Shown in pieces: positions 34,995-43,710 of a DNA stretch of 64,000 bases. The translations under genes were made by a program, and so were the position numbers. The notes beneath the pieces were generated by a model. The model did no database searches. It was not told where the DNA came from and was given only the letters and a program-made list of their open reading frames with translations. The DNA is taken from positions 124,001-188,000 of the forward strand of contig NZ_JAEK01000007.1 in the NCBI RefSeq assembly GCF_000518865.1. Reading direction: 5' to 3'. The DNA is from Bacillus sp. J37. Lineage in GTDB: Bacteria > Bacillota > Bacilli > Bacillales > Bacillaceae. The stretch's first letter is position 1; every line of letters begins with the position of its first letter.

Positions 34995-35345
34995 CTATTT
35001 CCTTTTGTCATAGAACATTCCGTCAGTTGATGTGTGCTGATAAGGGTTTATATAGTGATTAGTCGACTCTTTAGTTTTCTTAAGTTGCGCTCTATCAAAT
35101 TGGACTTGCTTCTGAATCGATATCAACTGTTTATCTATTTGTTTGTTCATACCTAAAATTCCCTTAATATAAGGTTCATCTTCTTTTAAATAAGGTGGTT
35201 TAATCTCTTGTATTAACTCCTCACGCTCATCCAAAAGACTTGTAAGTTTATCTATTACTTCATCCCGTTTTTCCTTATCAGAAGGATTCTTAGTAAGAGT
35301 ATATAGCTCCTTAGTAAGAGAATATACTCTTTTTATTATACTCAC
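34995..35345 (-). CDS. fliT: Flagellar protein FliT
   Basis: A 116-residue helical chaperone-like protein, near the B. subtilis FliT length (113). In other bacteria FliT binds the cap protein FliD. GTG 35345 overlaps the last base of the fliS stop (TAGTG), indicating coupling. The longer frame back to 35405 lies inside fliS. Divergent in sequence, so the name rests largely on position after fliS and on size. Confidence 0.75.
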   Translation of the reverse strand: MSIIKRVYSLTKELYTLTKNPSDKEKRDEVIDKLTSLLDEREELIQEIKPPYLKEDEPYIKGILGMNKQIDKQLISIQKQVQFDRAQLKKTKESTNHYINPYQHTSTDGMFYDKRK

Positions 35346-35746
35346 TACGCATGACCGCCCATTCCAAATTGTTGTTGGCGTGATGTTTGTATAACTTGTT
35401 TCCATGTGTCCCGAAAATCAACTACATAACCCTCTACTTCTTCAAGGATTTCTACGTCGTTTTTTGTATTTGCTTCAATTAATCGATACGACATGTAATC
35501 ATACATGACTTGCATTTCTTTAGAGATCTCTAGATCCATGTTAAGAGTAAGCATTAATTCTGAAATGATTTTATTTGCTTTTTGGATATTCGTGTTTTTG
35601 TCTTCAATATTAGAATCTTCTATTGCTTTACTCGCTTGTTTGATAAATTTAAGACACCCATTATAAAGCATTAACGTTAATTCTCCTGGAGAAGCTGTTC
35701 CGACTGAATTTTGTTGATATGCCTGATAGGGATTGTTAATAGCCAT
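35345..35746 (-). CDS. fliS: Flagellin export chaperone FliS
   Basis: A 133-residue four-helix chaperone. Typical start NPYQAYQQNSVGTASPGEL, then LMLYNGCLKFI and the C-terminal helix containing VDFRDTWKQV. It binds the flagellin C-terminus in the cytosol before export, and in B. subtilis also helps FliW release. Between fliD and fliT in the operon; spacing to fliD is 24 bp. Confidence 0.95.
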   Translation of the reverse strand: MAINNPYQAYQQNSVGTASPGELTLMLYNGCLKFIKQASKAIEDSNIEDKNTNIQKANKIISELMLTLNMDLEISKEMQVMYDYMSYRLIEANTKNDVEILEEVEGYVVDFRDTWKQVIQTSRQQQFGMGGHA

Positions 35747-35770
35747 TACTCACACTCCTAATTTCTTTCT

Positions 35771-37822
35771 TTAGTATGCACTAAACTGCTGTGATAAATA
35801 GGTTGATTGTTGATTAGCTTTTTGTATAGCCTTTTCCATAGCAGTGAACTGACGCCAGTAACGGTCTTCAATCTGTGTTAAGCGTGTTTCAAAACGATCT
35901 ATTTGTTTATCTACGTTAGTTAAATTCTTACCAATGACAAAGCTATCAGCTGTAGTTGTAGCGTTACCAGCTTTTTCTCTAACTTTGTTCATTGTTTCAG
36001 TTACACTGTCATAAAGTCTTGTTAAAATTCCTTTTTCCCCGGTAGTGGAACCCTCACTGGTAAATAAAGCTTCAATAGCTTCTGGATTTTCTTCAATTGC
36101 TTTCTTCAATTTTGCTTCATCTATTTCAAGCTTTCCACCTGACAAATAATCAGCAGTTGTTGAGATGCCAATACTAGTCATTTGTTTGTAATTTGCATCC
36201 ACTTTACTTCCACTTACAGGAGATGAAAAGGCTTGTCTCATCTTTGTTAACAATGAAGTAAATAACGGATCTCTTCTAAGCAAACCACTTTTTGCTTTAT
36301 CTTCCCATTGTTCTTGCTGCTTATCTGTTAGTGATTCTCTCTGCTCGTCCGTCAAAGGTGTATAGGTTCTGTACCTTTCTTCACCAATCTTTGTTTGAAT
36401 CTTATCTATAAGTTCATTGTATTTATCTACGAAATTTTTAATATTATCAAATACTTTAGTTGAATCATTAGAAATATTAATTGAAACACTTGGCTCTGTT
36501 GAAGTTATTGCATTAAGTGTATCCTTTAATGTAAACGAAACTCCACTCATTTCAAATGTATTTGATGTTCTCTCAGTATCAAGTCCATTGATGGTAAACT
36601 TCGCATTTTGTCCACCAGTCTCTGTCGATCCTACTCCAAACCCTAATACATCATTTAAAAAACCGGATGAAGTAATAATTTCATCCCCTGCTGTATTAAA
36701 ATTACCTGTCTCTTTTCTTGTTAATGTAACTTTATCTGAAAAGCTATCATAAAATGCGGTAACACCTACATTTGAGCTCGAAATTTTATTTAAAACTGTA
36801 TCTAAAGACTCTGTACCTTGAACAAGGAACCTCTCATTCATTGTTCCCTTTGAAGTACTAGTACTCAGATCAAATGTAAAGTACTCTTGTTGATAAGAAA
36901 CCTTAATCTCCTGATTAGCAGCAACTTCATTTGTAAAAGATAGTTTTCCGTTTTCATCAAAAGTAGCAAAAACATTACCTGTAATTGGGTCTAATAATTG
37001 ATTCTTATTCGTACCACTATTTTTATATTCAATTCCATTGACAGTTACAGCAACACTTGCACGTGAAGAGATAGCTCCTTTTGAAAGTTGGATATCTTTA
37101 AGTGCTTCTGTAGAATTAAAAGTTTCTATTTTATTTGTTGCTGTATAATCGACTTTAATAGAACTACCTTTTGAAATAATATTACCAAATTCCATAGTAC
37201 CGTCTGCTGAAACTCGGACTTGTCCACTAGTTAAAGTAGCAGCTGCATCAGTAACAATTTGATAAGACTTTCCATCTACCTTTACAGATGTATCAGTTGC
37301 AATATTTTGTAGAGATACACCATCCTGTAGTGTTAGTTTAAAAGTTTTCTTATCTTCTGTAACTGCAAGCGATTCTGACTCCACACTTCCTACTTGCCAA
37401 TTAAAGCTTTCATTAGCAAAGTTCGTCCGAATACTATATAACCCTTTACTGGAATCAACTTTTGTTCCACCTTCATCTGAAATTTTTCCTGCATTAACTT
37501 TTGTAGCTGCTGTTGCTAATCTTTCAATCTTTGATATATTGTATGATGCAAGTGCCGCACTACTAGTTGCCGTAGCTGTTACTTTACTTTCACTTGAAGA
37601 ACTTGTTGATCTTGACTTAAATGTACTCGAAAGCTTCGTATCGAAAGTCAAGTTACGAAATGATAATAATAAACTGTTTAATTCACGATATCCATCTCGT
37701 TGCCATTCTAGAGTTTGCTTTTTTTGCTTTAATTTATCAAGTGGAAGTCGCTCAGCCTTCATTAGCTCAGAAACCATTGTATCAATATCCATACCACTTG
37801 CTAATCCACCGATTCGAACCAT
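35771..37822 (-). CDS. fliD: Flagellar filament cap protein FliD (enlarged)
   Basis: A 683-residue cap protein, much longer than B. subtilis FliD (498). The conserved N-terminus RIGGLASGMDIDTMVSELMK and C-terminal coiled region (about 590-683, ending QQSTYLSQQFSAY) are present. The extra length is in the central exposed domains, rich in Ser/Thr/Asp. It caps the filament and guides flagellin assembly. Start ATG 37822 follows GGTGTTC. The flagellin here is also enlarged, suggesting matched growth of cap and filament. Confidence 0.94.
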   Translation of the reverse strand: MVRIGGLASGMDIDTMVSELMKAERLPLDKLKQKKQTLEWQRDGYRELNSLLLSFRNLTFDTKLSSTFKSRSTSSSSESKVTATATSSAALASYNISKIERLATAATKVNAGKISDEGGTKVDSSKGLYSIRTNFANESFNWQVGSVESESLAVTEDKKTFKLTLQDGVSLQNIATDTSVKVDGKSYQIVTDAAATLTSGQVRVSADGTMEFGNIISKGSSIKVDYTATNKIETFNSTEALKDIQLSKGAISSRASVAVTVNGIEYKNSGTNKNQLLDPITGNVFATFDENGKLSFTNEVAANQEIKVSYQQEYFTFDLSTSTSKGTMNERFLVQGTESLDTVLNKISSSNVGVTAFYDSFSDKVTLTRKETGNFNTAGDEIITSSGFLNDVLGFGVGSTETGGQNAKFTINGLDTERTSNTFEMSGVSFTLKDTLNAITSTEPSVSINISNDSTKVFDNIKNFVDKYNELIDKIQTKIGEERYRTYTPLTDEQRESLTDKQQEQWEDKAKSGLLRRDPLFTSLLTKMRQAFSSPVSGSKVDANYKQMTSIGISTTADYLSGGKLEIDEAKLKKAIEENPEAIEALFTSEGSTTGEKGILTRLYDSVTETMNKVREKAGNATTTADSFVIGKNLTNVDKQIDRFETRLTQIEDRYWRQFTAMEKAIQKANQQSTYLSQQFSAY

Positions 37823-37833
37823 GTGAACACCAC

Positions 37834-38187
37834 CTAAATCTTTTTATCTACAATGAGTCCTAAAAAATCAGTCATTGATGCATATATATCCAGCATTTTT
37901 TCAGAAGGAATTTCTCGAATAACTTTATCCTGATCATCAACGATCGTTACATAATATTCGTTTAGTTTATCATGTAGCTTAAATTTGATATGCGTGTTTG
38001 ACGCTTGTAGGAAATCGTTCATAATATTAATTGTTTTTTCGAGATCATCTCTTGAAGGTTTTTCTTTTAATTGTAAATCCTGATCTTGTTTTTCTGAATT
38101 TGTTGTTCTATTTTCTGCTTTTGCGCTGCTTTGAGTTTGGTCTATGTTGCGAAGTGCAGACTGCGAAGAGATATTTTCTACAGACAT
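37834..38187 (-). CDS. flaG: FlaG-family flagellar protein (YvyC)
   Basis: A 117-residue protein. The C-terminal half, FLQASNTHIKFKLHDKLNEY followed by VIREIPSEKMLDIYASM, is the FlaG domain; the N-terminal half is polar and likely disordered. The role in filament length is only partly known. ATG 38187 follows AAGGAG. First gene of flaG-fliD-fliS-fliT, with a sigma-D promoter upstream. Confidence 0.9.
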   Translation of the reverse strand: MSVENISSQSALRNIDQTQSSAKAENRTTNSEKQDQDLQLKEKPSRDDLEKTINIMNDFLQASNTHIKFKLHDKLNEYYVTIVDDQDKVIREIPSEKMLDIYASMTDFLGLIVDKKI

Positions 38188-38224
38188 GAGTAACACTCCT
38201 TGGACTATATTTTATCTATTTATA

Positions 38225-38250
38225 ATATCGGATAAGATTTAAAATATTTA
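38225..38250 (-). promoter_or_regulatory. Sigma-D promoter of flaG-fliDST
   Basis: On the minus strand TAAA (38250-38247), 14 bp, then TCCGATAT (38232-38225), a close match to the sigma-D consensus TAAA-N14/16-GCCGATAA. Confidence 0.75.
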
Positions 38251-38298
38251 ATAGAGTGGAGGAATTTTCTAATTAGGGATTTATATTATTATTGATAA

Positions 38299-38335
38299 GA
38301 AAAACTCTAGGCAAAGCTAGAGTCCTTCTTTTGAA
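38299..38335 (-). terminator. Terminator-like hairpin downstream of the glycosyltransferase gene
   Basis: ACTCTAG (38304-38310) and CTAGAGT (38317-38323) pair; TTTTTC follows on the minus strand. It lies 290 bp past the glycosyltransferase stop. The AT-rich stretch 38336-38624 shows no gene. Confidence 0.6.
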
Positions 38336-38624
38336 ATTGAGGTGCACATTGTGAATGTTGACTAAATTATCTAACATAGATTGAGGAGCTTGAATTATTA
38401 AATTGAGTCATTATTTCACCATGTTTCGACACAGATTATAGACTTAGTAGCTGTTAAGTTTTAAGTTTTTATAAAAGATATTACTAAGTTGCTTGCTTGT
38501 TTAAATACTAGTGAATTAAACATATTATATCTAAATTTATAGATAACTGGAACTATAATAGACCAGTATAAATTTTCAAAATTATTAAGTTTTTTTATTA
38601 TATGAAATAAAGAAAGCTGAATAT

Positions 38625-39407
38625 CTATAGTTGTTTTGAATATTCTTTTATAAGTGCACGGGCATTTTCCTTATGAGGGGAATCTAGTAACGGTTCTATA
38701 CGTTTTAATAAATTGATACTTTTACTTTTATCAAAATATGAATAGTCTCTTGCAAAGTAATATAAAGAAAGTTGATCATAAGGATCTTCTGCTATCATTT
38801 CATTAAGTAAAGCTATGTTTCGTTTTCTTTTATCTACAAAAGAGGGCAGAGTGGTATCATAACCATCATGCATAATTCTAAAATTTATATTAAAACCTTG
38901 CTTATTGGATACTAATTTAAGTGAATCATCAATAGATTCATGACATTTCCTTGAATAACGAATCTTAGAACGATTAGACCACAATCTTAATATGGATTCG
39001 GGGGTGGTTTGTAATCTACCATCTATCGTTTCATTAATTATTTTCATATAAAAGAAATAAACCTTTCGTATATCTTTACACATTTTTTTTAGAGAAGGTT
39101 TTATCAGTTCAACATCATCAGGATGGAGATATTCATCTGCATCAAGTTGCAAGATAAAATCCCCTCTCGCATGCTCTACTGCATAATTCCGTGCACTTGC
39201 AAAATCACCACACCACTCATAATGAAACAGCTTTATTTTCGATCCAAATTCTGGTTGACCAGATAACCTATCAACAATATCTAATGTTTGATCAGTTGAG
39301 CCTGTATCCACAATAATAAATTCATCTACTACGTTTAATACTGACCTCAGGCAGCGCTCTAAAGACCTTTCTTCATTTTTAACGATTATACACAAAGAAA
39401 TAGACAT
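38625..39407 (-). CDS. Family 2 glycosyltransferase next to flagellin
   Basis: A 260-residue cytosolic GT-A transferase. Nucleotide-sugar motifs SLCIIVKNEERSLERCLRSV, IIVDTGSTDQT and the DxD in LQLDADEYLHPDD (about 92-96) are intact. A C-terminal helical tail resembles TPR-like ends of GT2 enzymes such as SunS. ATG 39407 follows AAGGAGG. It is a single gene between hag and flaG, and no homolog sits there in B. subtilis. Location suggests glycosylation of flagellin Ser/Thr residues; not proven. Confidence 0.8.
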   Translation of the reverse strand: MSISLCIIVKNEERSLERCLRSVLNVVDEFIIVDTGSTDQTLDIVDRLSGQPEFGSKIKLFHYEWCGDFASARNYAVEHARGDFILQLDADEYLHPDDVELIKPSLKKMCKDIRKVYFFYMKIINETIDGRLQTTPESILRLWSNRSKIRYSRKCHESIDDSLKLVSNKQGFNINFRIMHDGYDTTLPSFVDKRKRNIALLNEMIAEDPYDQLSLYYFARDYSYFDKSKSINLLKRIEPLLDSPHKENARALIKEYSKQL

Positions 39408-39527
39408 TTTATCCTCCTTAATCATTATCCTTATAGTGATTTGACCTATAGTTAGGATAGGGATATTGATGTTATTAGTCTATCAAAATATATTTTTTAT
39501 ATGCTCCTACTTATTATAGGGAGTTAA

Positions 39528-39564
39528 TAAAAAGGGAACCCTATAGAATCTAGAGTTCCCTATA
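39528..39564 (-). terminator. Terminator of hag
   Basis: AGGGAAC (minus) pairs with GTTCCCT, followed by TTTTTATT; 10 bp past the hag stop. Confidence 0.85.
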
Positions 39565-39573
39565 TTAATATAA

Positions 39574-41268
39574 TTAACGAAGTAATTGAAGTACACCTTG
39601 TGGTTGTTGGTTAGCTTGAGCTAACATTGCTTGAGCAGCTTGAGAAAGAATTGAGTTCTTAGTTTGAGCCATCATTTCTTTCGCCATGTCAACGTCACGG
39701 ATGCGAGACTCAGCAGCTGTTAAGTTTTCAGACGAAGTTCCCAAGTTGTTGATTGTGTGCTCTAAACGATTTTGAACAGCACCTAGTTTTGCTCGTTCTG
39801 AAGACACTGATTTAATAGCAGTATCTAACTTTGAAAGCGCATCTTGTGCTCCTGTTTGAGAAGAAATATCTAAACCAGAAATTCCAAGAGCATTTGTTCT
39901 CATATCAGAAACAGAGAATGCTATAGTTTGACCTTTATTAGCTCCAATTTGGAATGTCATTGCTCCACTTCCAGCTGATTCCCTAGAAGCCTGATCTAAA
40001 CCTAACTTTTTAAGTGCAGAACCATTTGTTACATCCTGTAAATCTACTGCTCCGCTTGGGCTATTAATTAATAAACGACCATCTTTTACAGTTACCTCTA
40101 CATCTTTAATCTTTTGTGCATCACTTGTAAACCCAGCTGTGCTATTATATGCAGAGATTGCATTATTAATTGCAGTTTCTAATGAATCTGCGTAAGTATT
40201 AGCATCACTGTTTGCTCCTCCTACAGGTGATGTAATTTGCATTGTATGCCCATTGATAGAAAGTTGGAATTTATCAGCAGCAGTCATAGCATCTAGCACT
40301 TGGTTGGTACCATCTACTTGAGTAGCACCTCCTGCTGCAAGTTCAGTGCCTGCATTTCCTAAAAATGTGTCAAAAATTGAGTTTGAACCAGATGCATCAG
40401 TAGTACCATCAGCTAACTTTGCATTAGTACTACTAGAACTATCACCAATGTAAACTTCTACCTTAGATTCATTCCCTACACTTCCACTTTCAAACTTAAA
40501 AGTACCTGCAGTTGAATCACTTACTTTAATATGAGATACACCTGTACCAGATTCATCAATTGATGCATTAATAACACGTTCTAAAACATCTCTAACTTTT
40601 CCACTTTCTTCAGTTGTCATATTATTAGAAAAGTCTTTATCTAATGCTGCTTTATCAGCCTCAGTCAAATGTTTATTCCAGTCGATAGTAATCTTTTTAC
40701 CATCAACAAGCAATGCATCCTTCTGTGTAAAGTCTACAGAAGTTGCATCAACTGCAACTGCTGCTTGACCAGTTAAATTTCCTGCAGTTTGTTTGAATAC
40801 TTGAGAACCTGAAACTGAATTGATTCCATCTGTAGCTCCAGCTCCCGAAAGGTTACCATTAAGCAGTTTTTGAGTATTAAACTCAGTTGTATTACCAATA
40901 CGATCAATTTCATCTTTTAATTGCTTTACTTCGTCTTGAAGTGCTTTACGGTCATCAGCAGTATTCGTTCCGTTAGCTGATTGGTCAGCAAGTTCACGCA
41001 TACGTTGTAAGATGTCATGAGTTTCGTTTAATGCACCTTCAGCTGTTTGGATTAAAGAAATACCATCTTGTGCATTACGTTGAGCTGTATCTAAACCACG
41101 GATTTGAGCGCGCATTTTTTCAGAGATTGCTAGACCTGCAGCATCGTCACCAGCACGGTTGATACGAAGACCTGAAGATAATTTTTCCATTGATTTAGCT
41201 TGACCAGCAGAAGCGCTAGTTAATTGACGGTGTGTGTTTAACGCCGCGATATTGTGATTGATTCTCAT
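39574..41268 (-). CDS. hag: Flagellin (long form)
   Basis: A 564-residue flagellin. Conserved ends build the filament core: [16 protein letters not shown]... to about 150 and [10 protein letters not shown]-type region with [18 protein letters not shown] near the C-terminus. The central 200-400 region is a Ser/Thr/Asp-rich insertion absent from the 304-residue B. subtilis protein, probably surface-exposed. ATG 41268 follows AAGGAGG. An in-frame ATG 14 codons upstream falls inside a regulatory hairpin and is not used as start. Sigma-D promoter and CsrA site upstream; exported through the flagellar system with FliS. Confidence 0.95.
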   Translation of the reverse strand: MRINHNIAALNTHRQLTSASAGQAKSMEKLSSGLRINRAGDDAAGLAISEKMRAQIRGLDTAQRNAQDGISLIQTAEGALNETHDILQRMRELADQSANGTNTADDRKALQDEVKQLKDEIDRIGNTTEFNTQKLLNGNLSGAGATDGINSVSGSQVFKQTAGNLTGQAAVAVDATSVDFTQKDALLVDGKKITIDWNKHLTEADKAALDKDFSNNMTTEESGKVRDVLERVINASIDESGTGVSHIKVSDSTAGTFKFESGSVGNESKVEVYIGDSSSSTNAKLADGTTDASGSNSIFDTFLGNAGTELAAGGATQVDGTNQVLDAMTAADKFQLSINGHTMQITSPVGGANSDANTYADSLETAINNAISAYNSTAGFTSDAQKIKDVEVTVKDGRLLINSPSGAVDLQDVTNGSALKKLGLDQASRESAGSGAMTFQIGANKGQTIAFSVSDMRTNALGISGLDISSQTGAQDALSKLDTAIKSVSSERAKLGAVQNRLEHTINNLGTSSENLTAAESRIRDVDMAKEMMAQTKNSILSQAAQAMLAQANQQPQGVLQLLR

Positions 41269-41299
41269 TTTTAATTTCCTCCTTGAATGTACGTTCTTA

Positions 41300-41315
41300 T
41301 TCACATCCATGTGAA
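41300..41315 (-). promoter_or_regulatory. CsrA-binding hairpin in the hag leader
   Basis: On the mRNA TTCACA-TGGA-TGTGAA places GGA in a hairpin loop; ACAUGGAUGU is close to the CsrA consensus (RUACARGGAUGU). A second GGA lies in the AAGGAGGA ribosome binding site 25 nt further on. Two-site binding of CsrA in this leader is known for B. subtilis hag. Confidence 0.75.
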
Positions 41316-41375
41316 TATTTTTGATTGAAAGGAAGCCTCCTGTCGGCCGCCATTCAGCTGTCCTTCTTACTTATA

Positions 41376-41401
41376 TTATCGACACGATTTTTGGATGTTT
41401 A
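41376..41401 (-). promoter_or_regulatory. Sigma-D promoter of hag
   Basis: On the minus strand TAAA (41401-41398), 14 bp, GTCGATAA (41383-41376). One mismatch to the sigma-D -10 consensus. The leader to the hag start is about 100 nt. Confidence 0.8.
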
Positions 41402-41441
41402 ATAGTTTTAGATAAGTTTTTATAAAAATATATTATGCAAA

Positions 41442-41475
41442 ATAAATGCCACACTTCTTTGATGAAATGCGGCAA
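41442..41475 (-). terminator. Terminator after csrA
   Basis: On the minus strand GCCGCA pairs with TGTGGC (G-T pairs) around a 14-nt loop, followed by ATTTATTTT. It separates the flg-fliW-csrA unit from hag. Confidence 0.55.
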
Positions 41476-41500
41476 GATAAAGTATATTATTTACTTCATT

Positions 41501-41725
41501 TTAAGATTTTTTTTTGAAAAGTAAATCTAACAACTCGTTAGAGATGGAAGCAGCTTCACTGTTCGATTCCTTAATGGAAAGGTAAACTTCTTTTCGGTGT
41601 ATTTCAATGTCTTTTGGTGCACTTATACCCAGCTTAATCTGGTCACCTTTTATCGATAAAATTGTGATTTCAATATTTTCACCTATTTGTATAGATTCGT
41701 TTAGTTTCCTTGTTAATACGAGCAT
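41501..41725 (-). CDS. csrA: Carbon storage/flagellin translation regulator CsrA
   Basis: A 74-residue RNA-binding protein with the canonical start [15 protein letters not shown] and the RNA-contact segment [18 protein letters not shown]. As a dimer it binds GGA hairpins in the hag leader and blocks the ribosome binding site. FliW antagonises it. Located 12 bp after fliW; start follows GGGAGGTGG. Confidence 0.96.
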   Translation of the reverse strand: MLVLTRKLNESIQIGENIEITILSIKGDQIKLGISAPKDIEIHRKEVYLSIKESNSEAASISNELLDLLFKKKS

Positions 41726-41737
41726 TCTTCCACCTCC

Positions 41738-42175
41738 CTATGTGCTTTCCTGTCCAATCGTTAATTTGTGCTTTGTTGTAAGTTTCTGATCATTTAATAC
41801 AATTTGTTTTGCTTTGCGATTTGATTGATTAATTATAATAGGAGCTAATAAATTGATAGTTGATTCTTCAAATGATTCTCTTAACGTCATGATCCCCCAT
41901 ACGGCGACATCATTTTCATCTGTTAACTCCAACAATTCTTTATCTGATTCACTTATTTCAAATTCATATTCTTTATTAAATAAAAATGGATTTACTACAA
42001 CAAACCCTAGATTGGCTGTTTGCGTTGATTGCAAAATATAATATGGAGATTCCTTTTCTAAAGGTAGGAGGACAAAACTCTTTTCTTCCGCAAAGCCTGG
42101 CAATCCATTAACAAAGTGTATTTTCTCATCACTCGTAATTTCAACTTCACCATGATATTTCGTTTGTAAGATCAT
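41738..42175 (-). CDS. fliW: Flagellar assembly factor FliW
   Basis: A 145-residue protein with the family start LQTKYHGEVEI and VNGLPGFAEEKSFVLLPLE. FliW binds flagellin when export lags and otherwise binds CsrA to free hag mRNA, forming a three-node homeostatic switch with csrA and hag encoded just downstream. The start ATG 42175 follows AAGGATGG. Confidence 0.95.
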   Translation of the reverse strand: MILQTKYHGEVEITSDEKIHFVNGLPGFAEEKSFVLLPLEKESPYYILQSTQTANLGFVVVNPFLFNKEYEFEISESDKELLELTDENDVAVWGIMTLRESFEESTINLLAPIIINQSNRKAKQIVLNDQKLTTKHKLTIGQEST

Positions 42176-42199
42176 ATTTCACCATCCTTTATTTTATTA

Positions 42200-42769
42200 T
42201 TATGTCTTAATATCAACTGTTTCAAAATCAATCTTTAAATTATTCCGTTGGATTAAATCAATATTTACCTTTCCCGGTGTATAATCGACGACCGGTTTAT
42301 TTATCTCTGCATCAATAGCTGGCTTATTTGGTTTGAAATTAATAGATACTTTAGAAGGTTCATACTGGATTTTTACACTTCCAGCTGAAGGAATGAACCC
42401 AAGGCCAAATTCTTTCTTAGGTTTTTGACTATTCTCTCTAGCTTGACTAGCAATAGAATTTCCACCATGCTCAATTTTCATTAATTGTTCTCCCTGTGAA
42501 GATCTTCGTGCCAATCCTTCTAACCAATCTTGATATCCCTTTTGGGCGAATTCTTGAATTCTCTTAGAGATGTGCTTCAAATCCATATCTTCCCAAGCCT
42601 CAGTCTGGTCAATTGTCAATTTAGAAGGTGTTGTTTCTATAGACAATTCACCCTTTGGTTGTTGAATGGAAAGGTCTGCTTGTGGTTGTTGAATCTCTAC
42701 TTTAGCTTGAACTGTATCGTGACCTATCTTCGCAGGAGTTGATTCCAATCGAATTTGAGTTATCTTCAC
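42200..42769 (-). CDS. yviE: YviE-like protein (DUF6470)
   Basis: A 189-residue cytosolic protein with repeated short beta motifs (QPQADLSIQQPKGELSIETT; KVSINFKPNKPAIDAEIN) around a central helix. Found between flgL and fliW in Bacillus; function unknown. GTG 42769 lies 6 nt after AGAGGTG; the GTG at 42778 is inside that site and less likely. Confidence 0.85.
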   Translation of the reverse strand: MKITQIRLESTPAKIGHDTVQAKVEIQQPQADLSIQQPKGELSIETTPSKLTIDQTEAWEDMDLKHISKRIQEFAQKGYQDWLEGLARRSSQGEQLMKIEHGGNSIASQARENSQKPKKEFGLGFIPSAGSVKIQYEPSKVSINFKPNKPAIDAEINKPVVDYTPGKVNIDLIQRNNLKIDFETVDIKT

Positions 42770-42812
42770 TACATTCACCTCTAGTAAAAAAGCTATCTTA
42801 ATAAAAGATAGC

Positions 42813-43697
42813 TTATCTTAAAAAGTCCATTAATGTTGGTTGTATAATCTTTGCTCCAGCAGATAATGCTGCTCGATGGATGCTTTCCTGAATAGTTAGG
42901 TCTGTAATAATCCGTTCCATATCAGCATCCTCATTTTCTGATAAAATACGATTTGCGATAACTTCCTGCTCATTAACACGAGAATCAATTAATTCAAGAC
43001 GGTTATATCGGGCACCTAATTCAGAGCGCTCTGCAGTTAATGTTTCAAAGTGTTCATCTAAGTCTCCTAGAAGTTGATCGGCATTATCCAGTTTCCCTTC
43101 AGAAAGAGAACTTCCAATATCCTCAATCGTTTTAAAAAAGTCTTCACTAAAAACATTTGTCGGGTTTGCATTAACTTTAAGCTGTATTCCCTTTGAAACC
43201 TCAACTTCAAATTTAGATGAATTCATATTTGAGAAATCTAATGACCCATCTGATTTAATTGTAATTGGAGCAACCTTTGTTTGGGAACCATTGAAGATGT
43301 ATCTTCCGGCAACTTGAGTGTTCGCAACACCAACTAAATCTTCTTTCAATTGAGATATTTCTACACCAATTGCTTTTAAATCATCAGAACTGTTTGAACC
43401 ATTTTTAGCTTGTAATAACAATTCACGAATACGCTGAACTGCTTCATTTGTATGCTCAATCCCAGCTTCAGAATTTTCAATCCATGTGTAAGCATCAGTT
43501 AAGTTTCTTTTATATTGTTCTACCTCAGTTAAATTAGTACGATAGAACATACCCTTTATTGCAACTACCGGGTCATCAGATGGTCGATTAATCTTCTTTC
43601 CCGTTGCCAACTGATCTTGATATTTGCCCAAATTTTCATAACTTTTACTTAGATTTCTAAGTGAGTTACTAGCAAGCATACTTTGGGTGACTCTCAT
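42813..43697 (-). CDS. flgL: Flagellar hook-filament junction protein FlgL
   Basis: A 294-residue flagellin-like junction protein. MRVTQSMLASNSLRNL at the N-terminus and LTIQESIHRAALSAGAKIIQ at the C-terminus form the core coiled coil. Length matches B. subtilis FlgL (298). ATG 43697 follows TAGGTGG; 13 bp after flgK. Confidence 0.95.
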   Translation of the reverse strand: MRVTQSMLASNSLRNLSKSYENLGKYQDQLATGKKINRPSDDPVVAIKGMFYRTNLTEVEQYKRNLTDAYTWIENSEAGIEHTNEAVQRIRELLLQAKNGSNSSDDLKAIGVEISQLKEDLVGVANTQVAGRYIFNGSQTKVAPITIKSDGSLDFSNMNSSKFEVEVSKGIQLKVNANPTNVFSEDFFKTIEDIGSSLSEGKLDNADQLLGDLDEHFETLTAERSELGARYNRLELIDSRVNEQEVIANRILSENEDADMERIITDLTIQESIHRAALSAGAKIIQPTLMDFLR

Positions 43698-43710
43698 TAT
43701 ATCCACCTAC

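Noticed and set aside
41269-41310. Flagellin start at the upstream in-frame ATG
   Set aside because: That ATG lies in the CsrA hairpin, and the next ATG has AAGGAGG at correct spacing and the conserved MRINHN start.
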